DNA of 64,000 bases from UBA6183 sp046314755. GTDB lineage: Bacteria; Bacteroidota; Bacteroidia; UKL13-3. Below are positions 8,872 through 17,922 of this stretch, piece by piece (within the stretch, counting starts at the first letter, position 1; every line of letters starts with the position of its first letter). The stretch covers positions 1-64,000 of the forward strand of contig JBKDBG010000054.1 of the NCBI GenBank assembly GCA_046314755.1. The letters run 5' to 3'. The notes beneath the pieces are model-generated. The model did not search any database. It was given only the letters and a program-made list of their open reading frames with translations, and was not told the DNA's origin. A program made the translations under genes and the position numbers.

Positions 8872-9831
8872 TTACATCAAAAAATACAACAAGGCCAAAA
8901 GGCTAAACAAATAGATGGGTAAAAATAAGGTAAGCAAAATAAAAAACACCGAATCGAAAAAAACGGTATTGCGTGTAAACATCCATGATATTTTTTCCAT
9001 GAACCAAAAATGTGGTAACGCAAATTTGCTGCTGTGGTAAAAACTTTTGTAATGGTGCACATGCGGATGCGGATGAACATTTTGTTGTTGCAAAATGGTT
9101 AACAAATCTGCTTGTTGTTGCTCGGCTTTTAGCCAACGTTGCACCAAACCTCCGTGCTCGGGCGTTTCAGGCTTAATGTTCGGATGATGCACGCATAAAG
9201 GCAATAAAGCATCATACAAGGTTTGTGAAAACTCACGCATAAAATTTGGCGTATCCAATACGCCCTTAAATTGTTCGCGAGCAATGGGTTTTCCGTAACG
9301 TATCACAACCGATTTTCCCGAACCTTTAAAATGCTCATACGTAATGCCAACCGGAACAACTTTGGTATGAGCAGTTGTTCCTTCTGTTTGCCATGCATTT
9401 TTTATGATGCGTGCCGGTCCTTTTTTCATCACACGCAACTCCCAATTGTTTTCACACAACCCCTCACCAAAAATCAATATCATTTTGTTGCGGTTAAAAA
9501 TTTGCTGACAAGCATCAAACGTTTCAAAGTTTTTATCCAGGTTTTCTTTGCCCTCACTAATACGATAAACCGGCAACACATGATATGCGCGAATAAGCCA
9601 GGCTAAAGGTTTAAACTTAAACGCATCACCTCTGGCCAAAAAATAGGTTGATCGCTTTAAAGGAGAGGCAACCAACAAAGCATCTAAAAATGCGTTGGGG
9701 TGATTTGCCACCAACAACACAGGACCATGTTCAGGAATATTTTCTAAACCGGCAATGTGTACCTGTCTGAAAAATAATTTAAATCCAAGCCGAAATAACT
9801 TTTGTGTGATGCGGTAAATCATAATGTCCAA
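8872..9831 (-). CDS. Lysophospholipid acyltransferase family protein (PlsC-like)
   Basis: 319 residues. ANHPNAFLD (residues 42-50) is the acyltransferase motif, here with five residues between His44 and Asp50 instead of the usual four, a variant I associate with Bacteroidota homologues. FGEGLCENNW (near residue 120) fits the third motif block. The C-terminus holds a hydrophobic hairpin (about residues 285-319), suggesting a membrane anchor. The probable reaction is acyl transfer to a glycerolipid or another lipid; the acceptor is not defined. Met4 is an alternative start. It lies between the flippase and PNP genes with gaps of 20 and 1 bases. Confidence 0.82.
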   Translation of the reverse strand: MDIMIYRITQKLFRLGFKLFFRQVHIAGLENIPEHGPVLLVANHPNAFLDALLVASPLKRSTYFLARGDAFKFKPLAWLIRAYHVLPVYRISEGKENLDKNFETFDACQQIFNRNKMILIFGEGLCENNWELRVMKKGPARIIKNAWQTEGTTAHTKVVPVGITYEHFKGSGKSVVIRYGKPIAREQFKGVLDTPNFMREFSQTLYDALLPLCVHHPNIKPETPEHGGLVQRWLKAEQQQADLLTILQQQNVHPHPHVHHYKSFYHSSKFALPHFWFMEKISWMFTRNTVFFDSVFFILLTLFLPIYLFSLLALLYFLM

Positions 9832-9851
9832 TCAAACATAATAAACTATGG

Positions 9852-11051
9852 TTAAACCTGAATTTTTTTTACAAACCAAATATAAAAAGGCAACACCAAC
9901 AATTGTGCTATAGCCATGCCCACAAAAGCCCCGTTTAACTGATATGCGGGAATAAACATATAAGCTAATAATGCACTAAAAACAATGGTTGCGCCCATTA
10001 AACCAATCACCACTTTTGCTTGTGCAAACCTAAAGAAATAGATATGCAGCGGAGTGGTAACAAACACCGGTACGCAGGCCATAAATCCAAAAACGGACCA
10101 CCGCCAGTCTGCTTCAATTTGATACAATGGCAGCAACAAAACATACATGGCAACCAACGCGATTAAAGTGATTAAAATGCCAATTAAAAACACCTTTTGA
10201 GTAGCTTTTAACAAGTCTTGTTTGTTCATTTGATACAATTCAATAGCAAACGGATATACCACAAATGAAGCTGCAGCTTTGATTAACGAAAAATAATTAC
10301 TCACCACTTGGTATTTACCTAAAGCGGCCTCATCCAACATGGCCGCCACCAACATTTGATCGGTTTTGGCATAAAGTATCATTACAAATCCCAGCATAAA
10401 AAACCCGAAAGCGTCTTTAAACAAACTCACTTGGGGCGAAGAGATGTTTAGCTTTGGAAAGTACGCCCAAAACACCCACACTGCTTTAAACACATTAGAA
10501 AATGTAATGGCCCACAAAACCTGGTTAAACGGCATGGCTGATTTAAAAACAAAGAGCCAAAGCAACAAAACGCCAATCGATAACACTTCGGCAACAATGG
10601 CCTGAGTATATTTTTTTTGATGTACAATAATCGCCTCAAAACTTTGGACCACATACCTTGCAACTATCCAAATGCACAAGTGTAAGGCTGATGTGTTGTG
10701 ATAATAGAAAAACAAACCAAGGCATACCGGCAACAACAAACAAAATATTCTTGTCCAAAAATGTTCGTTCCACAATTGGTTGATTTGTTGGGGTTGATTC
10801 GCAAATAATTTGAGCAAATGCTCTTTGTTTCCCCAATTGATTACTGCACCGGCAACGTAATAAACAAGTTGTAAAGAAACAATTTGACCCCAATACTCCA
10901 CCTTAAACCAGCGCACAATAACAACCGACAACAATAAGTTGCTGATGGAGGGCAACAATTGCAACAGGGAATAACCCGTAATGGCCTTTATTTTTTGAAC
11001 AAGTTGCGTAATCATGTGTTGATGCAAAATAGGCATTGTTGGGTAAGGCAC
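9852..11051 (-). CDS. Polysaccharide flippase (Wzx/MATE-like)
   Basis: About 399 residues with 11-12 predicted membrane helices and few charged residues, in the pattern of the MOP-superfamily lipid-linked oligosaccharide flippases. Typical segments are LLQLLPSISNLLLSVVIVRWF near the N-terminus and KDAFGFFMLGFVMILYAKTD in the middle, the latter matching the helix 7 region with its YAKTDQ substrate-cavity residues. It likely moves a lipid-linked glycan across the inner membrane, though no glycosyltransferase cluster is beside it. The annotated start is the longest; Met13 (MITQLVQKIK) is more likely the true one. First gene of the set with the acyltransferase and PNP. Confidence 0.75.
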   Translation of the reverse strand: MPYPTMPILHQHMITQLVQKIKAITGYSLLQLLPSISNLLLSVVIVRWFKVEYWGQIVSLQLVYYVAGAVINWGNKEHLLKLFANQPQQINQLWNEHFWTRIFCLLLPVCLGLFFYYHNTSALHLCIWIVARYVVQSFEAIIVHQKKYTQAIVAEVLSIGVLLLWLFVFKSAMPFNQVLWAITFSNVFKAVWVFWAYFPKLNISSPQVSLFKDAFGFFMLGFVMILYAKTDQMLVAAMLDEAALGKYQVVSNYFSLIKAAASFVVYPFAIELYQMNKQDLLKATQKVFLIGILITLIALVAMYVLLLPLYQIEADWRWSVFGFMACVPVFVTTPLHIYFFRFAQAKVVIGLMGATIVFSALLAYMFIPAYQLNGAFVGMAIAQLLVLPFYIWFVKKIQV

Positions 11052-11158
11052 AAATAAATTAATGCCTTGGGATTAAAGCACAATTAAATTACATTTGTTC
11101 AACACCCTTAAGAAATGCAAAGCCTTTAACTATTGCCAATTTTATTGATTTCTTACCA

Positions 11159-13111
11159 ATGAAACATTTATTGTTCGTTTTGCTTGTGTGCGGCTGCTTT
11201 GGGGTGAATGCACAAATGGTTAATGCGGTTGAAGCAGGAAACATTGCTGCTTACGAAAAATCCATTAAACGACTACAAGAACAGCCTGATGAAACCTTAT
11301 TTGAAAAGGTGGTAAATAATCTCAGTTTTGATTGTTTCCATTCTGCTATTCCGCTAAAAAACTTGCGCGAGTACATTCCGCAGTTATACCGTATTCTTGA
11401 TCAAAGGCCGGAGTTGGAGAAGCACCGTTACTTGCTGGATTTTACGAGCGCTGTTGAAGCTTACAGCAGTGGAAGCGACAGCAACTTTATTCAACGTGTT
11501 TCTGTTTCTAAAACAGCCTTACTCAACCAAAAGAGGTACCGCGATGCATTTCGACTGAATGTTGAGGCGGCACATTATTTGGCCCACATGGATAAAAAGG
11601 ATGAGGCCAAAGCTTTATTCTATGATAACGAGTACATCATTGACAAGTTCAGTAAAGACATTCTCATTCAATCGGAAGTGGTGGAGGCCATTCAAAACGC
11701 CAACTCATTGGGCTATTTGTTTTTCTCCCGAAACCAATTTGATTCTGCTGAAAAATATTATCGCATTGGACGACAAAGGGCTATTTCATTTAAGCTCGAT
11801 CCATGGATTGGCATTACCTCGGGCAACCTGGGCAGTGTTTACCAAAAAACAGGAAAGCATGATGAGGCTATTGAGTTGTTGTTGATTGATAAATCCAAAT
11901 CAACCCAGGCAGGAATTTACACCAGCGCTATTAATGCGCTTTTCGAGTTGGTTTCTATACACCTTCAGCGTAACCAATATGATAAGGTGAAAATTTATTT
12001 AGAAGAGGCGGATAGTTTATCAAAATTAGTAGATAAAAAAGAGCATATTGAGTTCTTAAATCAATTTAAAATAAAATATGCAACCCGACTCGCACAAATA
12101 CATGCCGGAGTAGGAGACTTATCCGTAGCCAAACAATATTATGAAGAAGTGATTGAGCGCCTCACTGCATCAGAAAAAAACCATATCCTTGAAAAACAAG
12201 CGTCACAACGTTTACGATACCGAATAGAAGACAATATGATAAAACTTGCCGAGTTGGAGGTGAGAGAAAGAAATTTTTGGTATATCATTATTCTGGTTGG
12301 ACTCTTGTTGTTATCGTTTTTGGTATTGGCCATTATTCAGGTTCGTTACAATAACCGATTAAAAGAAAAAGGCCAAAAAATTCAACAACAAGCTGAAAAG
12401 TTAGAACGCTTGAATGTTGAGAAAAACAAATTGTTTTCAGTTGTTGCACATGATATTAAAAGCCCGCTGAGCAACCTGCAAGACGTGTTGGAATTATACC
12501 AAGGACAAATAATTGACGAGGCTATGTTTTTAAAATACAAAGACGACATTAATTACTCATTGGCCGGTTTGTCGGGAACACTTGAAAACCTGCTTAATTG
12601 GGCTTCGGTTGGCATTAAAGAAGGTATACGTGTTAACTTAACCAAAGTTTATCCGGATGATGTGGTGCAGGACTTAATCAAACAAACGCAAGCACAAATT
12701 CAAAGCAAGGAATTATACATTCGCTATCACAACCACTACCAGGGCAGTGTAATGGCTGATTATAATTTATTGTTGGTGGTATTGCGTAACTTTTTAAACA
12801 ATGCCATTAAGTTTTCTCCAAAAGGAAAACCGATTGAAATCACAATTGAGGAAACTGCTGGTGGTGAGAATAACGTTACCATTAGCATAAAAGATTATGG
12901 CATGGGAATGCCGCAAAACAAAGTGCAACATCTGCTTCACAATACCGACAATATTGAAAGCACTTATGGAACAGCAGGAGAGCGGGGTTCGGGCTTAGGC
13001 TTAATTATTGTAAAAGACTTTATCAGATTAATGAACGGTGAGTTACACATTCAAAGCGAAACCGGACACGGCAGTACATTTAGTGTTACCGTTCCAAAAT
13101 ACCAAAGTTAA
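11159..13111 (+). CDS. TPR-containing sensor histidine kinase
   Basis: 650 residues. A signal peptide (residues 1-19) is followed by a helical periplasmic region of TPR type (about 25-365; NSLGYLFFSRNQFDSAEKYY and the GSVYQKTGKHDEAIELL unit are clear), one membrane helix (about 374-397), a coiled coil, and a kinase core. The H-box is VVAHDIKSPLSN with His431; LRNFLNNAIKFSP is the N-box; DYGMGMP and GERGSGLGL are the ATP-lid glycines. It senses an unknown periplasmic signal and should autophosphorylate on His431. It converges with the CheY-like gene, overlapping it by 4 bases, but no partner regulator lies on its own strand. Confidence 0.92.
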   Translation: MKHLLFVLLVCGCFGVNAQMVNAVEAGNIAAYEKSIKRLQEQPDETLFEKVVNNLSFDCFHSAIPLKNLREYIPQLYRILDQRPELEKHRYLLDFTSAVEAYSSGSDSNFIQRVSVSKTALLNQKRYRDAFRLNVEAAHYLAHMDKKDEAKALFYDNEYIIDKFSKDILIQSEVVEAIQNANSLGYLFFSRNQFDSAEKYYRIGRQRAISFKLDPWIGITSGNLGSVYQKTGKHDEAIELLLIDKSKSTQAGIYTSAINALFELVSIHLQRNQYDKVKIYLEEADSLSKLVDKKEHIEFLNQFKIKYATRLAQIHAGVGDLSVAKQYYEEVIERLTASEKNHILEKQASQRLRYRIEDNMIKLAELEVRERNFWYIIILVGLLLLSFLVLAIIQVRYNNRLKEKGQKIQQQAEKLERLNVEKNKLFSVVAHDIKSPLSNLQDVLELYQGQIIDEAMFLKYKDDINYSLAGLSGTLENLLNWASVGIKEGIRVNLTKVYPDDVVQDLIKQTQAQIQSKELYIRYHNHYQGSVMADYNLLLVVLRNFLNNAIKFSPKGKPIEITIEETAGGENNVTISIKDYGMGMPQNKVQHLLHNTDNIESTYGTAGERGSGLGLIIVKDFIRLMNGELHIQSETGHGSTFSVTVPKYQS

Positions 13112-13488
13112 AGGTTTTGCAACTCATCAATGGTGAGCGGCTTGGCAATGTATTTTTTTACCATCGGATAATCTTTAACCTTATCCGTATCAGCCGGGTC
13201 GGTTGAGGATGTAAGCAAATAAATTTCGATGGGCTGAGAAATGCTTAATTCTTTTAGTTCATCTAAAAACTGCCATCCGTCTAAAATCGGCATGTTTAAA
13301 TCTAAAAATATTACCTCAGGAATTTTTGTGTTGTCATGCAATACTTTTTTAAGTGCCTCTATCGCATCAAATCCGTTTTCAAAACAAGAAAGGTGGTTGG
13401 CGTATAAACACATTTCAATTTGCATTTTAGCCGCAAATGAAAATATTTCGTCATCATCAATTAACCATACACATTCTACCTTATTCAT
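13108..13488 (-). CDS. CheY-like response regulator (receiver domain only)
   Basis: 126 residues, a single receiver domain with no output domain. Acidic pocket Asp11-Asp13 (LIDDDE), phosphoacceptor Asp63 (FLDLNMP), Thr93/Ser94 and Lys116 (AKPLT) are all present. It starts 8 bases inside the end of the PAS/HAMP kinase gene, so it is translationally coupled and should be that kinase's phosphate acceptor. With no DNA-binding domain, its output must be another protein, either a phosphorelay partner or a direct binding target. Last gene of the barrel/binding-protein/kinase operon. Confidence 0.9.
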   Translation of the reverse strand: MNKVECVWLIDDDEIFSFAAKMQIEMCLYANHLSCFENGFDAIEALKKVLHDNTKIPEVIFLDLNMPILDGWQFLDELKELSISQPIEIYLLTSSTDPADTDKVKDYPMVKKYIAKPLTIDELQNL

Positions 13489-15679
13489 TTTTAAATTCTA
13501 TTTTAAATGTTGTACCAACATTAGGTTCACTTTGCACCGATACACTTCCTCCCATGGCCTCAATCTGATTTTTTGAGATAAATAAACCAACACCTCTTGA
13601 ATCTTTGTGGCTATGAAACTTCTTATACATACCAAACAGTTTATGGCCGTGTTTGTTTAAATCAATTCCTAATCCGTTGTCTTCAAACAACATCACCATC
13701 TTGTCCTCGTGCTTTTCCGTTCTTATTTTTACATAACTCTCCCTGTCGGGCGATTTGTATTTAATACCGTTAGTTAAAAAGTTAAGAATGATGCTATCAA
13801 TATAGGCGGGTATGCCTATTACGTAACATTGGTCATTCACCTCATTAATAATTTTCACCTGCTGCTCTGATGCCAATGCCACAACGTCTATACAGGCTTT
13901 TTCAACAGCCTTTTTCAACTCAATTTTCACCATTGATTCACCCGCTTTATCATTCATAAGCACCACTTCTTTTAAATGGCTGATGGTTTCTTCCAAGTTG
14001 TTTGAAGCCTGGTTTAATAAGCTAAACACTTTGTCTTCTGTTAAGTGCGGATGTTGAGACTTTAACAGCTCAATCAACATATAAAAGTTAGACGAGTGTG
14101 AACGCAAGTTGTGTGACACAATGTGTGCGTAATTTCTTAAGCGGCTATTTTGATTTTGGGTTAAATCAAGCAGCTCACTAATTTCCGTTTCTTTGTTTTT
14201 GCGTTCCGTGATATCGGTTTCTACGGCCATGTACCCTATCTTATTGCTCTCTTTATCCAACAAGGGAACAATATCAAGTTGCAACCAGTACTCGTTGCCG
14301 TGTTTTCCTCGGTTTAAAATTTCGGCACTTACTTCTTTGTCTTTTGAAAGTAACTCCCTAATGCGGGCAACGGTATCTATATTAGTCTTCTCAAACTGAA
14401 ACATTCTTGGTGTATTTCCAATTATTTCTTCTCGTGAATAGCCGCTCAAACGAATCAAACTATCGTTTACCCATACAATTCTTCTGTCAAGGTCGGTAAT
14501 CACTACACAGTTTGAGGTTTTTTTGGCCACCAATGAAAGGCGATCTAATTCCTCCTCATACGTTTTTCTGGTGGAAATATCCTGAATGATTCCTCGTATT
14601 TTTCTGACTCTTGTTAAAGGGTCAATGTGCAATTCCGCTTGCAAGTATATCCATTTAACCGTCCGTTTTCCGATAATGCGCAAATCCAATTTAAACTGAT
14701 AACGTTGTGCGAGCTTACTGGCCATCAGTTCCTTCTCTAACAATACCCTATCATCCGGGTTGAGGTAAATTAAAATTTGATTCAGTGATTGCGAATCTTG
14801 ATCAGAAAGTGCCAATAAGGTTTTTAATCCTTTCGACATTTCAAGATTATCTGTTTCCAGGTCTAGTTCAAAATTTCCGAGTCGTGCCACATCTTGCGCT
14901 TGCAATAATTTGGTTTGTGCCTCACTTAGATCTCTGGTACGCTTATTAATTTCAATTTCAAGCTCCTTGTTAAACTCATCATTTTTTTGTTTCGCTTCTT
15001 TTAAGCTGCGTTTCAATTTATAAAACGCGTTGTTTAAGTCGCCAATTTCATCTTTGTTGCTAATGGGGGTGATGTTAATGTTATAGTTTCCTTTTTCAAG
15101 TTCAATAGCAAGGTCGGTAACCGCTCTAATCGGTTTTGAAATTTTTATGGCAAACATGTAGAAAATCAGCATTGAAATCACCATGAGGGAAATCAGGAAA
15201 ACATGAACAGGGGTGTTTAATTCATATAATGATTGATCAACTCGTTTTTTTGAAGTTGCAATCAGGACGGAACCGTTAAAAATAGATTTATCCAGCGGAT
15301 ATTCTTGATAGTAGTATTTTGATTCATCTTTTTGTAAAATCAATTCATCAGAATAGTTCACCGGGTTTTTGGTGAAAATTTCTTTTTGCTTGTTTTCGCC
15401 TTGCTGTAAAATGGCCACAAACTCAAAATCGGGTAACTCACGAGCCAGATTAATGGTGCGCTCAAGTCCTTCAAAATTCTCATAAGCTAATGAAAGCTCA
15501 ACACCAAGTGCAACCGTATTCGCCATTCCCCTTAATTTAGCATTAGTGCTTTCTAAGAACAATTGCTTTTGTTTTTGAGGATAGTACCAAAATACCCCAG
15601 CAATTAAAAAGAGAATACTGGTAGCAAAGGGCAGCCAAATTTTAAAAGCGATACTTTTGGTAAACTTGCGCCAAGCCAT
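13481..15679 (-). CDS. HAMP/PAS sensor histidine kinase
   Basis: 732 residues. Transmembrane helix 1 (about 12-31), a periplasmic sensor loop (32-150), helix 2 (about 155-176), HAMP (176-230, ISKPIRAVTDLA...DEIGDLNNAF), a coiled coil, two PAS domains (about 265-375 and 378-500, with PAC segments such as GYMAVETDITERK), a DHp domain with SHNLRSHSSN (His523) and an HATPase (about 615-730). The H-box lacks the usual Pro, which is common in Bacteroidota PAS kinases. It overlaps the upstream PstS-like gene by one base and the downstream receiver by 8, so one operon and one pathway are implied. Confidence 0.92.
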   Translation of the reverse strand: MAWRKFTKSIAFKIWLPFATSILFLIAGVFWYYPQKQKQLFLESTNAKLRGMANTVALGVELSLAYENFEGLERTINLARELPDFEFVAILQQGENKQKEIFTKNPVNYSDELILQKDESKYYYQEYPLDKSIFNGSVLIATSKKRVDQSLYELNTPVHVFLISLMVISMLIFYMFAIKISKPIRAVTDLAIELEKGNYNINITPISNKDEIGDLNNAFYKLKRSLKEAKQKNDEFNKELEIEINKRTRDLSEAQTKLLQAQDVARLGNFELDLETDNLEMSKGLKTLLALSDQDSQSLNQILIYLNPDDRVLLEKELMASKLAQRYQFKLDLRIIGKRTVKWIYLQAELHIDPLTRVRKIRGIIQDISTRKTYEEELDRLSLVAKKTSNCVVITDLDRRIVWVNDSLIRLSGYSREEIIGNTPRMFQFEKTNIDTVARIRELLSKDKEVSAEILNRGKHGNEYWLQLDIVPLLDKESNKIGYMAVETDITERKNKETEISELLDLTQNQNSRLRNYAHIVSHNLRSHSSNFYMLIELLKSQHPHLTEDKVFSLLNQASNNLEETISHLKEVVLMNDKAGESMVKIELKKAVEKACIDVVALASEQQVKIINEVNDQCYVIGIPAYIDSIILNFLTNGIKYKSPDRESYVKIRTEKHEDKMVMLFEDNGLGIDLNKHGHKLFGMYKKFHSHKDSRGVGLFISKNQIEAMGGSVSVQSEPNVGTTFKIEFKNE

Positions 15680-16125
15680 TAATTCTTCACTTTAATGATG
15701 AGGGAAGATGGAATATCATTGTAGGAAGATGGCAATAAACCAATTGCTCCGGGAGTTGCTTTTATTGTTTCCACCATTTCTTTTTCAGAAGAAACAAAAA
15801 CCGGTGAATTTCCTCTACCTTGAAACACCCACGACAACCAATATTTTTGCATGCCATTCACTGAAGTTTTATAAACCTCGTTGGCTACAATACCTGCAAA
15901 ATCTGCTTTTGAAGATGGCAACACAATGGTTACCGCCTCTCCATTATTCCACTGTGATCTTTTCCCTTTGAATATGGCAATGATTTCATCAAAACTTGCC
16001 TCTTTAAATCCCACATTGTTTCCAACTACTATAAGCTTGGTTGAAAACTGTAGCGTACTTCCCGATAAGCTTGTGCTAAAGGAAATAACCGTGGTTAATA
16101 GTATGAATAATATGTACTTCTTCAT
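15679..16125 (-). CDS. Small PstS-like periplasmic binding protein
   Basis: 148 residues with a signal peptide (about 1-23). The mature part matches one lobe of phosphate-type binding proteins: SFDEIIAIFKGKRSQWNNGE, then SKADFAGIVANEVYKTS and TPGAIGLLPSSYND, the last being the usual GxIGY-like strand. Full PstS proteins are about 300 residues, so this is a half-size form, similar to stand-alone PBP-domain proteins found beside sensor kinases. It has no ABC permease or ATPase nearby. The gap to the barrel gene is 2 bases and the overlap with the kinase is 1, so it most likely presents a ligand to the kinase's sensor loop. The ligand (phosphate or another oxyanion) is inferred. Confidence 0.8.
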   Translation of the reverse strand: MKKYILFILLTTVISFSTSLSGSTLQFSTKLIVVGNNVGFKEASFDEIIAIFKGKRSQWNNGEAVTIVLPSSKADFAGIVANEVYKTSVNGMQKYWLSWVFQGRGNSPVFVSSEKEMVETIKATPGAIGLLPSSYNDIPSSLIIKVKN

Positions 16126-16127
16126 AT

Positions 16128-17222
16128 TTAAAAACCATATGCAAGTTGAAACCGAAGCAAAAGCTCATCTTGGTGTTTATGAGGCGTGTTGCTATGAATG
16201 TGGCCCACACCAATTTTTTCAATCTGGGCCTTTATATTTATTAAGTGGCTAAACTCATACCGGTAACCCACTGCCAACTTGTAACGCTCCATATGGTAGT
16301 TGTGTAAGTCATTATCATCAACCATTATATAATCAAATAAGGCATAAGGTATGTTTTTTTCGTTGATTTTAAATGCCGAGTAAATATAATTGGCGTAATT
16401 CTTGGCCAAGCCTAAACTATCAGTTCGGGTAATATTAGCATTAAACTCATTCAACAACTCAAATCGTTCGCCAAAATACGCTAACGAAAAGCTTAATAAA
16501 TGGTAATCTATTTTTCCTTTATACAGGGCAAATCCGGGAGGAAACATGCTCATTGAATGCCCGCTGTGCGAGCCATATCCGTTTTGTTCCATGTAGTCAA
16601 AATAGTAAGATGCGCCCACCCTTAATCCATCAATGGGCTTAACATGCACTGCTCCATATACAGCATGTTGGGGTTTGTTATCACCAATATCCGTATTATG
16701 TATGCCATTACCCACTCCTAAATCATAGCCAAAATTGTATTTACCCAAATTTTGCCCCTGCAATTGTATGCCTAAGGTGTGTACCGGGATCAAATGACTA
16801 AATGCAAACGGACGATCAATGCTTGGAAAGAATAAACGACCGTGATGGTACACATCGTTCCAATAATTGAGCGGTGTATGCACTTTACCGGCAATAACCG
16901 AGTGGTTTCCGGAGTAGTTAAACTTTACGAACGAACGCTCAATGCTGGCCAAAAATCCACTTGGTGATGCGTTTGAGGGACGTACCACATACTCACCCAA
17001 AAATGAAATACGCGGACTCAACTTGGACGTGATAAAAAAATCGTGTTCGCCAATGCCAAAGTAACCATAGGGTGTAGTATCCTTAATATTTGCGGAGAGT
17101 TCTTGGTGTCCGAAACCCTTAAATTGGGTTTGAGGAAATTGCGCAAACAACCACTGCGTGCTTAATAAGCCCATAGCAGAAGCCAACAAATGTTGTTTTC
17201 GCATGTTTAATATGCCTTTCAT
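16128..17222 (-). CDS. Outer-membrane barrel protein (porin-like)
   Basis: About 364 residues with a signal peptide (hydrophobic core near residues 10-25) and an FPQTQFKGFGHQELS start to the mature protein. Alternating strands ending in aromatic residues and a final LLRFQLAYGF with C-terminal Phe are typical of outer-membrane beta-barrels. HYHHGRLFFPS and ELLNEFNANITRTD resemble carbohydrate/anion porin-like proteins of the phylum. Several His and Tyr residues sit in loops. Met7 (MRKQHLLAS) is an alternative start. It is the first gene of the operon and would let a solute reach the binding protein. The substrate is unknown. Confidence 0.72.
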   Translation of the reverse strand: MKGILNMRKQHLLASAMGLLSTQWLFAQFPQTQFKGFGHQELSANIKDTTPYGYFGIGEHDFFITSKLSPRISFLGEYVVRPSNASPSGFLASIERSFVKFNYSGNHSVIAGKVHTPLNYWNDVYHHGRLFFPSIDRPFAFSHLIPVHTLGIQLQGQNLGKYNFGYDLGVGNGIHNTDIGDNKPQHAVYGAVHVKPIDGLRVGASYYFDYMEQNGYGSHSGHSMSMFPPGFALYKGKIDYHLLSFSLAYFGERFELLNEFNANITRTDSLGLAKNYANYIYSAFKINEKNIPYALFDYIMVDDNDLHNYHMERYKLAVGYRYEFSHLINIKAQIEKIGVGHIHSNTPHKHQDELLLRFQLAYGF

Positions 17223-17547
17223 GATATAAGTTAAGTATCGGCATATTTACTTTTTTCAGTACTTAAGGGGATAAGTCTTTACAATTTTAGTCGTTTTTAA
17301 GTAAACATTCCAATATAATTTTCGAGCGATTCGCTTTGCCAAACCCCTTGCTCTGTTGTTGGGTTAATTAAGCAGGAAATATCCTTGTTAACAAAAAGAG
17401 AACGGGGTATTAATGTTTTTTTACAATCCTTTCTACTTGAAGAGGTTGCGTAAATATTTCTTGTAAATGAAGGATAAAATTCTATTTAAAAAAACCTTTT
17501 TGGAGCCAAGTAGTTTAAAACAGTATTAACTTTGCGCCACTTTTACC
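17223..17547. promoter_or_regulatory. Divergent regulatory gap between the sensor operon and the metal-efflux operon
   Basis: 325 bases between two divergent operons, with no gene. It contains a perfect 10-base palindrome TTGTTAACAA at 17385-17394. A -7-like TAACTTTG lies at 17527-17534, upstream of the small membrane-protein gene, with a TTTTTG 24 bases earlier (17497-17502). That box is only 13 bases before the TTG start at 17548, so a short leader is implied. I see no clear promoter for the minus-strand operon. Confidence 0.45.
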
Positions 17548-17850
17548 TTGAAGATTGTATTAAAACATATCCAATTTCTTTTACTCCTGCTGGTTGTAAT
17601 TAACTACGTAGTGCCTGTGGTTTATGGTATTGACACAGAGTGGCAACAAACGGCTATGGAGCAAACAGAACAAGAGCAACCGACTGAAGAAGTCCTTGAG
17701 AAAGAGGATTTAAAAGAATCGGAAGTTCAATTTGTGATTCCGGCAAACCACATGCCGTCCATGCAAAAAGACATAACTGTAAATCGCGGTTATTGCTCTT
17801 CAACATTAAATCACCCGCGAAAACTCTTCACCCCTCCTCCACGGGCTTAA
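17548..17850 (+). CDS. Small membrane/secreted protein heading the RND operon
   Basis: 100 residues. A TTG start is forced: the same frame has a TAA at 17527 and no ATG before the hydrophobic segment. Residues 5-27 form one membrane helix or signal peptide (FLLLLLVVINYVVPVVYG). The rest is acidic (EQTEQEQPTEEVLEKED), followed by a basic, Pro-rich tail FTPPPRA. Similar short proteins of unknown role commonly precede CzcA-type genes in Bacteroidota, and this one ends 72 bases before czcA. A role in metal sensing or in pump assembly is only inferred. Confidence 0.6.
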   Translation: MKIVLKHIQFLLLLLVVINYVVPVVYGIDTEWQQTAMEQTEQEQPTEEVLEKEDLKESEVQFVIPANHMPSMQKDITVNRGYCSSTLNHPRKLFTPPPRA

Positions 17851-17922
17851 TCAAACTGTGTTTGTTGCGTGCAACGTTTTGTTGCCGCGTTTCTCATTTT
17901 TTATTATACCTAATCACAACAA

